A stretch of DNA of 64,000 nucleotides, from NCBI RefSeq assembly GCF_023101205.1, contig NZ_CP078078.1:2861411-2925410 (forward strand). Direction: 5' to 3'. The stretch is from Microbacterium aurugineum. Its GTDB lineage: Bacteria; Actinomycetota; Actinomycetes; Actinomycetales; Microbacteriaceae. Positions 8,286 to 16,337 of this stretch are shown in pieces. Made by a program: the position numbers and the translations under genes. Position 1 is the first letter of the stretch. Every line of letters starts with the position of its first letter. The notes below the pieces were generated by a model. That model did no database searches. It had not been told where the DNA came from and worked only from the letters and a program-made list of their open reading frames with translations.

Positions 8286-8321
8286 GTGATGAATTATGCG
8301 CCCGAGCACCGATGGCGTCAA
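8277..8321 (-). promoter_or_regulatory. Promoter and TetR-type operator of the ABC exporter
   Basis: On the minus strand, TTGACG (8321-8316), a 17-nt spacer and CATAAT (8298-8293) form a near-consensus sigma-70-type promoter whose predicted start coincides with the ATG at 8285. The near-perfect palindrome ATTCATCA-TG-TGATGAAT (8277-8294, plus strand) covers the end of the -10, the start site and the first codons. A bound dimer would block initiation. The TetR gene immediately upstream is the obvious candidate, which is inference. Confidence 0.75.
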
Positions 8322-8350
8322 CGAGATCCGCGCGCCTGAGCCGGCGTCCC

Positions 8351-8947
8351 TCAGTCGAAGAGGTAGCGCTGCACGGTCGGACCGACTCGTCCGACGAGTT
8401 CATCGACCGATGCACCGGCGAGCGCGGGGAGCCGCAGCACGTAGCGGGCGATCAGCATGCCGGCGATCTGCGAGGCGACGAGCGCGGCGCGCAGATCGGC
8501 ATCGTCGGTGTCCAGACTCCGGGCGACGCGGGAGAGGAGTTCGCGCGAGAGGAAACCGGCCAGCAACGGGGTCGTCAGCCGACTCCCCACGGCGGTGCGG
8601 ATCAGCATGACCCCTCGCCGACGCACCTCCGGCTGCTCGAACGCCTTGAGCACGTACCGGACGAGTCGCTCACCGACGCCGTCGCGAGATCCGGCCAGGA
8701 TCCGCGGCACGTCGATGTCGGGACGCAGAGGGATGCCCACGGCCTCGGCGAAGAGGTCGGCTTTGGTCCCGAAGTAGTGATGCACGAGCGCGGAGTCGAC
8801 ACCGGCGCGGGCCGCGATCGAGCGGACCGTCGCCCCGTCGTAGCCCTTCTCGGCGAAGTCGTCGACCGCGGCCGCCAGAATGCGCGCCCGCGAGTCCGAG
8901 GCACCTCTCGGGCGTCCTCGCCGGCGCGGTGACTTCTGCTCGGTCAT
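8351..8947 (-). CDS. TetR-family repressor, probable regulator of the ABC exporter
   Basis: A 198-aa protein with an N-terminal TetR helix-turn-helix (residues about 20-66, including VRSIAARAGVDSALVHHYFG) and a C-terminal ligand/dimerisation domain of the TetR_C type. It starts MTEQKSPRRRGRPRG after a TAGGCT hexamer 7 nt upstream (leaderless pattern). It lies just upstream of the exporter genes in the same direction, with a separate operator-bearing promoter between them, so it probably represses the exporter until a ligand binds. The ligand is unknown. Autoregulation is not evident from the sequence at its own start. Confidence 0.9.
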   Translation of the reverse strand: MTEQKSPRRRGRPRGASDSRARILAAAVDDFAEKGYDGATVRSIAARAGVDSALVHHYFGTKADLFAEAVGIPLRPDIDVPRILAGSRDGVGERLVRYVLKAFEQPEVRRRGVMLIRTAVGSRLTTPLLAGFLSRELLSRVARSLDTDDADLRAALVASQIAGMLIARYVLRLPALAGASVDELVGRVGPTVQRYLFD

Positions 8948-8989
8948 GCCCGCCAGCCTACGACTTCGCTCGCCGCGATCGACCCGGGC

Positions 8990-9742
8990 TCAGTCGAGCA
9001 GATGACGGAGGTAGCGCGTGGGGTGGTCGAGGAACGAGCGCCAATGGTCCACGATCTCGAGGTCACCCCAGTCCGCCGGACGCACGCCCCACTCCCCGAC
9101 CTCGAGGATCTTCGCGCCGGGGAGGGCCGCGAGTACCGGCGAATGCGTCGCGCAGAGCACCTGGCCCCCCTCGTCGGCGATGCGGCGGAGCACCGCGATG
9201 AGGGCGAGCGTCGAGGTGAAGGACAGGGCCGCCTCGGGCTCGTCGAGGCAGTAGAAGCCCGGCTCGTCGAACCGGCTGTCCAGCAGCGCGAGGAATGACT
9301 CCCCGTGGCTCATCTCGTGGAACGGAACGTCGCCGCTGGCCGAGGGGTTCTCTTCCAGATACGTGTAGAACGAGTGCATCGTCTCGGCGCGGAGGAAGAA
9401 GCCCCAGCGATTCGCCCCCACCCCGCGCTGCAATCGAAGCCAGTCCGACACCGGCGACTCCGTGGCGCGCGTGCGGTGCCGTGCCTGCCGTGACCCGCCC
9501 TCGGGCGACAGCCCGTACGCCAGCGCGATGCCTTCGACCAGAGTGGACTTGCCGCTGCCGTTCTCGCCCACCAGAAAGGTCACTCCGGGGTCGAGGTCGA
9601 TCCCTTCGCGGAGCACCTGGGCCACGGCGGGGATGTTCGTCGGCCACTCCCCGTCGGGCGTCGGGGCATCATCGTTCGGCCGGACGGCGACCACCGGCTG
9701 CTGCCGTCGACGGCGAGAGCTCGGCTCCCAGAACGCATCCAT
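8990..9742 (-). CDS. ABC-class ATPase (RecF/SMC-like AAA_23 type)
   Basis: A 250-aa soluble ATPase with Walker A GENGSGKST (59-67), an ABC-like signature SHGESFLALL, Walker B FYCLDEPEAALS and a downstream His switch (CATHSPVLAAL). It resembles the small stand-alone SMC/Rad50-like ATPases found singly in actinobacteria, whose physiological role is not established. It has no membrane segment and no permease partner, so it is not an obvious transporter subunit. The ATG at 9742 is chosen because GGAGGG precedes it; a weaker start lies 7 codons upstream. It follows sdaA in the same direction but with a 48-bp gap and no clear link. Confidence 0.8.
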   Translation of the reverse strand: MDAFWEPSSRRRRQQPVVAVRPNDDAPTPDGEWPTNIPAVAQVLREGIDLDPGVTFLVGENGSGKSTLVEGIALAYGLSPEGGSRQARHRTRATESPVSDWLRLQRGVGANRWGFFLRAETMHSFYTYLEENPSASGDVPFHEMSHGESFLALLDSRFDEPGFYCLDEPEAALSFTSTLALIAVLRRIADEGGQVLCATHSPVLAALPGAKILEVGEWGVRPADWGDLEIVDHWRSFLDHPTRYLRHLLD

Positions 9743-9811
9743 CGTGCTCCCTCCGCGCGTCACGTCTCGTGGAGGCTATCGCCACCCGCGGACACGATCA
9801 CGATCGGGCGG

Positions 9812-11308
9812 TCAGCACTCGATGACGTTGACCGCGAGACCGCCCTCGCTGGTCTCCTTGTACTTCGTCGACATGTCGGCACCGGTCTGGCGCATCGTCT
9901 CGACCACGGCGTCCAGGGACACGTAGTGGCTTCCGTCGCCGCGCAGGGCGAGTCGGGCCGCCGTGACCGCCGTCGACGCGGCGATCGCGTTGCGTTCGAT
10001 GCACGGGATCTGCACGAGCCCGCCGATCGGGTCGCACGTGAGACCGAGGTGGTGCTCCATCGCGATCTCCGCCGCGTTCTCGATCTGACGATTCGTGCCG
10101 CCCATCACCGCCGTGAGCCCGCCGGCGGCCATGGCGCACGCGGATCCGACCTCGGCCTGGCATCCACCCTCGGCCCCGGAGATCGATGCGTTCGCCTTGA
10201 AGAGCGATCCCAGAGCCGTCGCAGTGAGCAGGAAGCGGCGGATGCCACGGCGACGGTTCGCCTCGGCCGTCTGCTCCTCGTCGAGCCCGCTGGCGCTCTC
10301 CAGCGTCCGCACATCCGACTCGAATCCCAACAGCGCGCTGCCGACGAGTTCACCGTAGGGGGTCACCGCGTTGCCCGCTCCCAGCCCCGAATCGGCGAGG
10401 AACCGCCACCAGTACATCGCGACGGCCGGAAGGATACCGGCGGCTCCGTTCGTCGGGGCCGTCACGACCCGTCCGCCTGCCGCGTTCTCCTCGTTCACCG
10501 CGAGCGCGAAGGCGCCGAGCCACTCGCCCGGCAGCTCACGATGCCCGTCGGCCTCGACCGCCTCGAGCTGACCGCGGATCACTCCGGCCCGCCGCTTCAC
10601 CTTGAGGATGCCCGGGAGGGTTCCTTCCGCGTGCAGACCGGCGTCGACGCAACCCGCCATCGCATCCCAGATCGCGTCGAGTCCGGCGGCGACCTCTTCC
10701 TCGCTGCGCACGGATGCCTCGTTGAGTCGCGCGACCTCGGCGATCGACAGCCCGTTCTCGTCGCAGAGCGCGAGCAACGAGGCCGCATCCGCATACGAGT
10801 ACGGGAACCCTGCGGTCGCGAGCTTCGCCTCCTCACCGTCCCTGCGGATGAATCCTCCGCCCACCGAGTAATAGGTCTCCTCGGCGACGACATCGCCCGC
10901 TGCATCCCGCGCGGTGATCGTCATGGCGTTCGGGTGCCCGGGAAGCCGGGTGCGCGGCGCGAAGACGATGTCGTCCTTCACGAACGGCACCTCATGGGTG
11001 CCGTCGATGCGGATCACGGCACCCGCGGGGAGGTCGGCCCAGGCGGCACGGACCTCAGCCGGGTCGCACGTCTCCGGCGTGAGCCCACGGAGCCCGGCGA
11101 CGACGGCGTCCGGAGTGCCGTGACCGATCCCCGTTGCACCGAGCGAGCCGTACAGCGCGACCTCGACACGGCCGACTCGCGCCAGTGCACCGCTCGCCGT
11201 GAGGCGTCGCGCGAAATCGAGAGCCGCCCGCATCGGTCCGACCGTGTGGGAGCTCGAGGGACCCACTCCGATCGAGAAGAGGTCGAAGGCCGAGACGTAC
11301 GCTGTCAC
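9812..11308 (-). CDS. sdaA: L-serine ammonia-lyase (serine deaminase)
   Basis: A 498-aa single-chain iron-sulfur L-serine dehydratase. The N-terminal beta domain ([18 protein letters not shown] near the start) is fused to the alpha domain carrying the [4Fe-4S] cysteines seen in [18 protein letters not shown] and [17 protein letters not shown]. It converts L-serine to pyruvate and ammonia in the cytoplasm. Length is as expected for the fused, E. coli-like type. Translation starts at GTG 11308, 6 nt after TAGCCT, fitting a leaderless transcript. It lies alone between a divergent small acidic gene and the ATPase gene. Confidence 0.95.
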   Translation of the reverse strand: MTAYVSAFDLFSIGVGPSSSHTVGPMRAALDFARRLTASGALARVGRVEVALYGSLGATGIGHGTPDAVVAGLRGLTPETCDPAEVRAAWADLPAGAVIRIDGTHEVPFVKDDIVFAPRTRLPGHPNAMTITARDAAGDVVAEETYYSVGGGFIRRDGEEAKLATAGFPYSYADAASLLALCDENGLSIAEVARLNEASVRSEEEVAAGLDAIWDAMAGCVDAGLHAEGTLPGILKVKRRAGVIRGQLEAVEADGHRELPGEWLGAFALAVNEENAAGGRVVTAPTNGAAGILPAVAMYWWRFLADSGLGAGNAVTPYGELVGSALLGFESDVRTLESASGLDEEQTAEANRRRGIRRFLLTATALGSLFKANASISGAEGGCQAEVGSACAMAAGGLTAVMGGTNRQIENAAEIAMEHHLGLTCDPIGGLVQIPCIERNAIAASTAVTAARLALRGDGSHYVSLDAVVETMRQTGADMSTKYKETSEGGLAVNVIEC

Positions 11309-11434
11309 CCTTCCAGGCTACGCCGGATTCACCGGTTCGGTTCACCTCGGTTAACTCGACGGGGAGTCAACCCCCTTCCGGCGAGCGCGCGGGCGGGGCA
11401 TCGTGGTCCGAGGACATCGCCGAAAGGGGCCACC

Positions 11435-11731
11435 ATGACCGACACCACTCCTGAGCCGGAACCCACCGACGAGCTCTCTCCTGAAGCGCAGACTCCGACG
11501 CCCAGCCCTTCTTCGGACACGAGCCAGACGGAGGCGACGACCCCCTCCGAGGCCGAGTCACCGGAAGACGTCGACTCGAGCGAGGTCCCGAGCACCGAGG
11601 AACTCGAAGAGCCGAGCACCGAGAAGGACCCCGGCGAGGAACCCACCGCGCCGAAGCGGGATGAGCCCGAGCCCGACCACGAGGCCGTCGGCATCGGCGT
11701 GATCGACACCGAGGAGCCGCAGGCCGGCTGA
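11435..11731 (+). CDS. Small acidic, probably disordered protein of unknown function
   Basis: A 98-aa product beginning MTDTTPEPEPTDELSPEA and composed almost only of Glu, Asp, Pro, Ser and Thr, with the hydrophobic patch VGIGVIDTEEPQAG at the C-terminus. There is no signal peptide, membrane segment or known motif. The composition predicts an intrinsically disordered, strongly acidic protein. The ATG at 11435 follows GAAAGGGGCC, a fair ribosome site, which supports a real gene. It is divergent from sdaA and convergent with the flavoprotein gene, separated from the latter by a four-box repeat. Function is not recognised. Confidence 0.65.
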   Translation: MTDTTPEPEPTDELSPEAQTPTPSPSSDTSQTEATTPSEAESPEDVDSSEVPSTEELEEPSTEKDPGEEPTAPKRDEPEPDHEAVGIGVIDTEEPQAG

Positions 11732-11738
11732 TCCGTTC

Positions 11739-11820
11739 GCCGAGACCCCCGGTCGCCGCCGAGACCCCTCCCTGCAACCGACGGTAGGGCGGGGTCTCGA
11801 CGATGGGGCGGGGTCTGGAC
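11739..11820. repeat. Four-box GAGACCCC/GGGGTCTC element, copy A
   Basis: Boxes are GAGACCCC at 11742 and 11761, GGGGTCTC at 11791 and GGGGTCTg at 11810. Start-to-start spacing is 19, 30 and 19 bp. Copy B at 33042-33122 has exactly the same spacing. The boxes can pair as nested hairpins (1 with 4, 2 with 3). The element lies between two convergent genes and may terminate both, or may be a dispersed REP-like repeat. Confidence 0.75.
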
Positions 11821-11823
11821 GGA

Positions 11824-13554
11824 CTACTCGACGAGCTTGCCCTCGGTGTCGACCTCGCGCATGAGTTCGGCTATCTCGGGTGCGACCTCCGGGATCTCCG
11901 CGCGGGTGACGCCGGCGGTCGGCGACCACACCAGATTCACCTGCAGCGTGGGGTCGGTGTCGGGGAAGTCGCTGCGGTTGTGGCATCCGCGTGTCTCTCG
12001 ACGCTCCAGCGCCGCTTCGAGGGTGGCCCGGGCGGCGAGCGCCGACGCCTTGAGGTCGAAGGCGTGGGCGAGGTCCTGGAACCCCGCGATGTCCGGGTGG
12101 ATCCCGATGTCCTCCATCCGCCCTTCGATCATGTCGAGGTCGGCGAGTCCGGCGAGCAGCCCTTCTTCGGAACGCACGACCCCCGCGTACTCGGTCATGA
12201 GGTTGCGGATCGCGCGTTGCAGAGCCCGGACGTTCTCGCGCCCCTCCGCGGCGAGGAGGTCGTCGATCTCGGCACGCGCCTCGGCCACTGCCGTCGCCGA
12301 ACGGCGCTGGGCATCGAGGCCCGCCGCATGCTCCATGGCCGCCTGACCGACGATGCGTCCATACACGAGCAGCTCGATGAGGGAATTGCCGCCGAGTCGG
12401 TTCGCGCCGTGCAGTCCGCTCGAGGCCTCACCGATCGCGTAGAGCCCGTCGACATCGGTCTGGTGGTCTTCCGGTCGCACCCAGACGCCACCCATCGAGT
12501 AGTGCGCCGTGGGGGCGATCTCGATCGGATCGGTCGTGATGTCGAGCATCTGCAGTTCCATCATCGTCTGGTAGACGCGGGGGAGCCGGGTCATGATCGT
12601 CTCGCGGGGCAGGTGCGACACGTCGAGCCACACACCGCCGTTCTCCGTGCCTCGGCCTTCCTTGATCTCGGTGTAGGCCGCGAGCGCGACGCGGTCACGG
12701 GTCGACAGCTCCATCCGCTCGGGGTCGTACTTCGCCATGAACCGCTCGCCGAGGGCGTTGCGCAGGATCCCGCCCTCTCCGCGGGCGGCTTCCGAGATCA
12801 GGGTCCCCGCAGCGCTCTCCGGCTCGATGATGCCGGACGGGTGGAACTGCACGAGTTCGGGGTCGCGCAGTCGGGCACCCGCATCCACCGCGAGCCGGAA
12901 CGAGTCGCCGGTGTTCTCATCGCGGCGGGATGAGGTGCGCCGCCAGATGCGATTGTGGCCACCGGCCGCCAGGATCACGGCGTCCGCGTGGATCAGGTAG
13001 CGGGTGCCATCGGCCTGATCGAATCCGTAGGCACCGAACACCACGTTGTCACGCACGAGCAAGCGGGTGATGTAGACGTGGTCGAGGATGGGCACGTCGA
13101 GCTGCTCGGCCTTGCGCACGAGCGTGCGCTGGATCTCGAGGCCCGTGTAGTCGCCGGCGAAGGCCGTGCGACGGAAGGTGTGCGCACCGAAGAACCGCTG
13201 CGAGATGCGCCCATCGTCTTCGCGAGCGAAGTCCATGCCCCAGCGCTCCAGGTCACGGATGCCGCGCTCCGCGCCCTGCGTCACGATCTCGACGGTGTGC
13301 GGATTCGCGAGCAGGTAGCTCTCCTTGATGGTGTCGGCCGCGTGCTGCTGCCAGCTGTCGTCCGCATCCATGGTCCCGAGCGCCGCGTTGATGCCGCCGG
13401 CGGCGAGGGACGTGTGCGCATCCTGCCGCGGCCGTTTGCCGACGGCGAGCACATCGACGCCGTGCTCGGCGATCTCGATCGCCGCTCGCAGCCCCGATCC
13501 GCCGGTACCGATGACGAGGACGGTGGTGGATATCTGACGTTCGCGCGTAGCCAT
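11824..13554 (-). CDS. Fumarate reductase/succinate dehydrogenase-like flavoprotein (orphan FrdA/SdhA family)
   Basis: A 576-aa FAD protein with the dinucleotide-binding motif VIGTGGSGLRAAIE (about 14-27), FAD-attachment-type region HTSLAAGGINAAL, a second FAD motif near 360-400 (LYAIGEASSGLHGANRLGGN) and the C-terminal FrdA/SdhA domain. Family members oxidise succinate or L-aspartate or reduce fumarate. No iron-sulfur or membrane-anchor subunit is nearby, so it is not a complete respiratory complex, and its substrate and electron partner are open. ATG 13554 lies 7 nt after TAGCGT with TTGGAG 18 nt further up. It is divergent from a LysR gene that probably controls it. L-aspartate oxidase is an alternative, but no nadA or nadC is adjacent. 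Confidence 0.85.
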   Translation of the reverse strand: MATRERQISTTVLVIGTGGSGLRAAIEIAEHGVDVLAVGKRPRQDAHTSLAAGGINAALGTMDADDSWQQHAADTIKESYLLANPHTVEIVTQGAERGIRDLERWGMDFAREDDGRISQRFFGAHTFRRTAFAGDYTGLEIQRTLVRKAEQLDVPILDHVYITRLLVRDNVVFGAYGFDQADGTRYLIHADAVILAAGGHNRIWRRTSSRRDENTGDSFRLAVDAGARLRDPELVQFHPSGIIEPESAAGTLISEAARGEGGILRNALGERFMAKYDPERMELSTRDRVALAAYTEIKEGRGTENGGVWLDVSHLPRETIMTRLPRVYQTMMELQMLDITTDPIEIAPTAHYSMGGVWVRPEDHQTDVDGLYAIGEASSGLHGANRLGGNSLIELLVYGRIVGQAAMEHAAGLDAQRRSATAVAEARAEIDDLLAAEGRENVRALQRAIRNLMTEYAGVVRSEEGLLAGLADLDMIEGRMEDIGIHPDIAGFQDLAHAFDLKASALAARATLEAALERRETRGCHNRSDFPDTDPTLQVNLVWSPTAGVTRAEIPEVAPEIAELMREVDTEGKLVE

Positions 13555-13561
13555 GGGATCC

Positions 13562-13628
13562 ACGCTAATTAGGGGATCCTAATAACTCCAATGCATAGTC
13601 TCACTGGAAACGATACGCGTAGACTATG
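13562..13628. promoter_or_regulatory. Divergent control region: flavoprotein promoter and LysR-type inverted repeat
   Basis: For the flavoprotein gene (minus strand), TTGGAG (13591-13586), an 18-nt spacer and TAGCGT (13567-13562) precede the ATG by 7 nt. Just upstream, CATAGTCT (13594-13601) and AGACTATG (13621-13628) form a perfect inverted repeat 19 nt apart. It lies next to that -35 and overlaps the lysR start region. This layout fits activation of the flavoprotein gene and autorepression by the LysR protein. Confidence 0.65.
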
Positions 13629-13631
13629 GTC

Positions 13632-14561
13632 ATGAACCTCGAGCAACTCCGCGGGTTCGTCGAGGTCGCGCGTCTCGGACACTTCACCCGCGCCTCCGAG
13701 CACCTGCACCTGGCACAGCCGTCGTTGAGTCGTCAGATCTCCACCCTCGAACGTGAGCTCGGCGCCGAGTTGTTCCACCGGGCACGGGGCCACATCTCGC
13801 TCACCGCCGCCGGAGAGACGCTCCTCCCCCGCGCGCAGCGCATGCTCGCCGATGCCGATGCCATCCGCGACGAGATGGGTGAGCTGGCGGGACTCCGCCG
13901 CGGACGCGTGCGGCTCGGGGCTCCGCCCACCCTGTGCATCAGCCTCGTCGCCGAGGCCGTCAGCTCGTTCCACGCCACCTACCCCGATGTCGACCTGCAC
14001 CTGACCGAGAGCGGCTCACGGCTCCTGGTCGAACAGCTCGCCGTCGGCGCCGTCGACATCGCGCTCATCACCGCGTCCGACGGTCTTCCCCCGGCCGGCG
14101 TGAGCCTGACCAGGATGCCGCTGCTCGCGGAGGAGCTCGTCGTGGTGTCCTCGGCTGCGGAGCCGCCGCTGACGGATGGACCTGCCATCGACCTGGAACA
14201 GCTGGCCGCCCTCCCCCTCATCACCTTCGGCGAGAGCTACGAACTGCGCGCGACGACGGATGCCGCCTTCCGTGAGGCCGGCCTGACGCCTCACCCCGTG
14301 CTGGAAGGGGCCGAGATGGACACGGCCCTCCGCTTCGTCGAGCGCGGCCTCGGCGTCGCCGTGGTGCCGGCGATGGTCCTCTTCGATCGGCCGGGCCTGC
14401 GGTCGGTGCGACTCTCGCACCCCATGATGACGCGGACGGTCAGCCTGGCCCACCGTTCGGACGTCACTCCGGCGATCGCCGTGGCAGCGATGCGGAAGGC
14501 GATCGTGTCGACGTCCGCGGAGGTCGCGCGCCGCGATCCCGCGATCACGAGCCTGCTCTGA
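13632..14561 (+). CDS. LysR-family transcriptional regulator
   Basis: A 309-aa LysR protein. The N-terminal helix-turn-helix covers about residues 1-60 (MNLEQLRGFVEVARLGHFTR, then LAQPSLSRQISTLE), and the substrate-binding domain follows from about 90 to 295. The ATG at 13632 is chosen because it gives the typical LysR N-terminus and lies 6 nt after TAGACT. An in-frame ATG two codons upstream falls inside the operator repeat. Divergent arrangement with the flavoprotein gene strongly suggests control of that gene by a substrate-derived inducer. The inducer is unknown. Confidence 0.92.
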   Translation: MNLEQLRGFVEVARLGHFTRASEHLHLAQPSLSRQISTLERELGAELFHRARGHISLTAAGETLLPRAQRMLADADAIRDEMGELAGLRRGRVRLGAPPTLCISLVAEAVSSFHATYPDVDLHLTESGSRLLVEQLAVGAVDIALITASDGLPPAGVSLTRMPLLAEELVVVSSAAEPPLTDGPAIDLEQLAALPLITFGESYELRATTDAAFREAGLTPHPVLEGAEMDTALRFVERGLGVAVVPAMVLFDRPGLRSVRLSHPMMTRTVSLAHRSDVTPAIAVAAMRKAIVSTSAEVARRDPAITSLL

Positions 14562-14584
14562 CCGGGTCGACGGCCCGGAACAGC

Positions 14585-14620
14585 AGAAGGTCCCCGCCGC
14601 TCTCGCGACGGGGACCTTCT
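14585..14620. terminator. 12-bp hairpin between lysR and tRNA-Arg (convergent)
   Basis: AGAAGGTCCCCG (14585-14596) and CGGGGACCTTCT (14609-14620) are perfectly complementary with a 12-nt loop. It lies between the convergent lysR gene and tRNA-Arg, so it can serve both strands. The downstream T-run is weak. Confidence 0.75.
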
Positions 14621-14639
14621 GTACTGTCTCAACACAGTG

Positions 14640-14712
14640 TGCGCCCGAAGGGACTCGAACCCCTAACCTTCTGATCCGTAGTCAGATGCTCTATCCATTG
14701 AGCTACGGGCGC
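14640..14712 (-). tRNA. tRNA-Arg (anticodon ACG)
   Basis: The minus-strand sequence folds as a 73-nt tRNA. Acceptor GCGCCCG pairs with CGGGCGC, the discriminator is A, the D-arm is AGCTCAATGGATAGAGC, the anticodon arm is TCTGA-CTACGGA-TCAGA with anticodon ACG, and the T-arm contains GGTTCGAGTCC. CCA is not encoded. It reads CGN arginine codons after A-to-I editing. Confidence 0.97.
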
Positions 14713-14776
14713 CCAGCCCGCTCAGCGGGCCGTGGAACAGCCTACAACAGTCCAGACGCGAAAGCGAAACGGGACC

Positions 14777-15361
14777 TCACTCCCCGGCCGCCGCAGCTTT
14801 CTGCTGTTTTTTCCGACGCTTCGCCTTCGCTCTCTGCTCCGAGGAGAGTGCCTGCAGATCGACGAGTCGCAGCGCTTGCATGCGGGCTTCACGCATTCGC
14901 CCGTAGTCGGGATCATGGTCGGGGCGCATGCCCTCGACCCGCAACCGGCGGTCGAGGTTGTGCCGCACATCGGCCCAGGCGGCATCCCTGGCCTCTTCCA
15001 CGATCTGTGCGAGGCTGTCGCGATCCTGCATCATCTCGCGCAGGCGCTCGGCCACCCCGGTGGACTGCTTCGCCCGGCGTCGGAGGTTGCGGACGTCGCG
15101 GTCACGATAGTCGTGCGTGCTCACCGGATCGGAGTGCCTCCCCCTCGCCCGCTTTCGCAAGGCGGTGACGGTGGCGGCGGCCTCCTCGGACTCCTCGGCC
15201 ATCGCCCGCAGCGCCTCGCGCGCATCGTCGATGTACTTGTCCATGTCGAAGACGCCGTCTTCCGCGATGGTGCCGATGAGGATGTGGTTCTTCACGGCGA
15301 GGCGCGCGGCAGCGGTCGCGATCGCGACGCCTTCGGCGATGGCATCCGCTGTCCGTCCCAC
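14777..15361 (-). CDS. Conserved hypothetical helical/coiled-coil protein
   Basis: A 194-aa soluble, highly charged protein starting (GTG) MGRTADAIAEGVAIATAAAR, with an Ala-rich helix at 7-25, extended helical regions (about 45-75 and 100-140) and a very basic C-terminus (AKAKRRKKQQKAAAAGE). No catalytic motif or membrane segment is seen. The GTG at 15361 follows GGAGG with good spacing. The basic tail could bind nucleic acid or ribosomes, but that is speculation. It lies between tRNA-Arg and a divergent SDR gene. Function is not recognised. Confidence 0.75.
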   Translation of the reverse strand: MGRTADAIAEGVAIATAAARLAVKNHILIGTIAEDGVFDMDKYIDDAREALRAMAEESEEAAATVTALRKRARGRHSDPVSTHDYRDRDVRNLRRRAKQSTGVAERLREMMQDRDSLAQIVEEARDAAWADVRHNLDRRLRVEGMRPDHDPDYGRMREARMQALRLVDLQALSSEQRAKAKRRKKQQKAAAAGE

Positions 15362-15490
15362 CGGTACCTCCTCTCCTTGAGCGTACCGGTATCACTACGG
15401 CCCGGTGTCGGCCAGAATGGTTCGGAATCAGCTTGCCCCACCCATCCGACATCCGCGGGTTCGCACCCGGGTCGCGCCCGCAGGAGACAC

Positions 15491-16330
15491 ATGAGACACC
15501 TCGATCTCGTCGGCAGCACCACGGTGATCACCGGAGCCGCGAACGGGATGGGCGCCGACATCGCCCGGCTGCTCGCCGCACGGGGAGCGCACCTGGCCCT
15601 GATCGACCACGATGCCGCAGCGCTCGAGGCGATCGCCGGAGAGCTTCACGACAGCCGGGTGACGACCCACGTCGTCGACCTCCGCGACGATCAGGCCGTG
15701 TTCACCGCCGCCGCCGCGATCGGCGACGCACACCCGCGGATCAATGCACTGATCACGTGCGCCGGGTCGTCGATGCTCGGCAACCTCGACCAGCTCACGA
15801 TGGAGGAGATGCGCTGGCTCACGGATGTGAACCTCTGGGGCACGGTCTCGATCACCAAGGCGCTGCTGCCGGCGCTGCGCGCGGCACCCGCGGCGCACAT
15901 CACCCATCTCGCCAGCGTCTACGCTCTGGCCTCCCCGGCCGGACGCATCCCCTACGCCATGAGCAAGTTCGCCGTGCGGGCCTTCTCCGAGGCTCTGCGG
16001 CACGAGCTCGAAGGCACGTCGGTGAGCGTCGGCGCGGTCTACCCCTCGGGCGTACGCACCGGGATCATCCTGCACGGACGTTACGCCGCGGCCATCGACC
16101 CCGCCGTCGCCGCCCGTGCCGCCGCCGCGCAGGCCGCGATGTACCACACGGAGCCCGCGGAGGCCGCCGCCCGCATCGTCCGGGCCACCGAGCGGCGGGC
16201 GGCGAGGACGATGGTCGGACGCGAGGCGCGCCTGATCGACGTCCTCGTGCGGATCCTGCCGTCGTCCTATTGGCGAGTGATGCGGCGCCCCCTGCGGGAC
16301 GCGGTCGACACGACCACCCCGGTGGCGTGA
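15491..16330 (+). CDS. Short-chain dehydrogenase/reductase (SDR)
   Basis: A 279-aa classical SDR with the cofactor motif TGAANGMG (14-21), the NAG-like CAGSSMLGN, the catalytic Ser in HLASVYAL and the YAMSK (Tyr-x-x-x-Lys) motif. It should catalyse NAD(P)H-dependent oxidoreduction of a hydroxyl or keto group. The motifs do not reveal the substrate. The C-terminal 40 residues are basic and may be membrane-associated (DVLVRILPSSYWRVMRRPL). ATG 15491 follows CAGGAGA. It is convergent with the HExxH-protein gene, 7 bp apart, and no operon partner is visible. Confidence 0.9.
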   Translation: MRHLDLVGSTTVITGAANGMGADIARLLAARGAHLALIDHDAAALEAIAGELHDSRVTTHVVDLRDDQAVFTAAAAIGDAHPRINALITCAGSSMLGNLDQLTMEEMRWLTDVNLWGTVSITKALLPALRAAPAAHITHLASVYALASPAGRIPYAMSKFAVRAFSEALRHELEGTSVSVGAVYPSGVRTGIILHGRYAAAIDPAVAARAAAAQAAMYHTEPAEAAARIVRATERRAARTMVGREARLIDVLVRILPSSYWRVMRRPLRDAVDTTTPVA

Positions 16331-16337
16331 GGACGTC

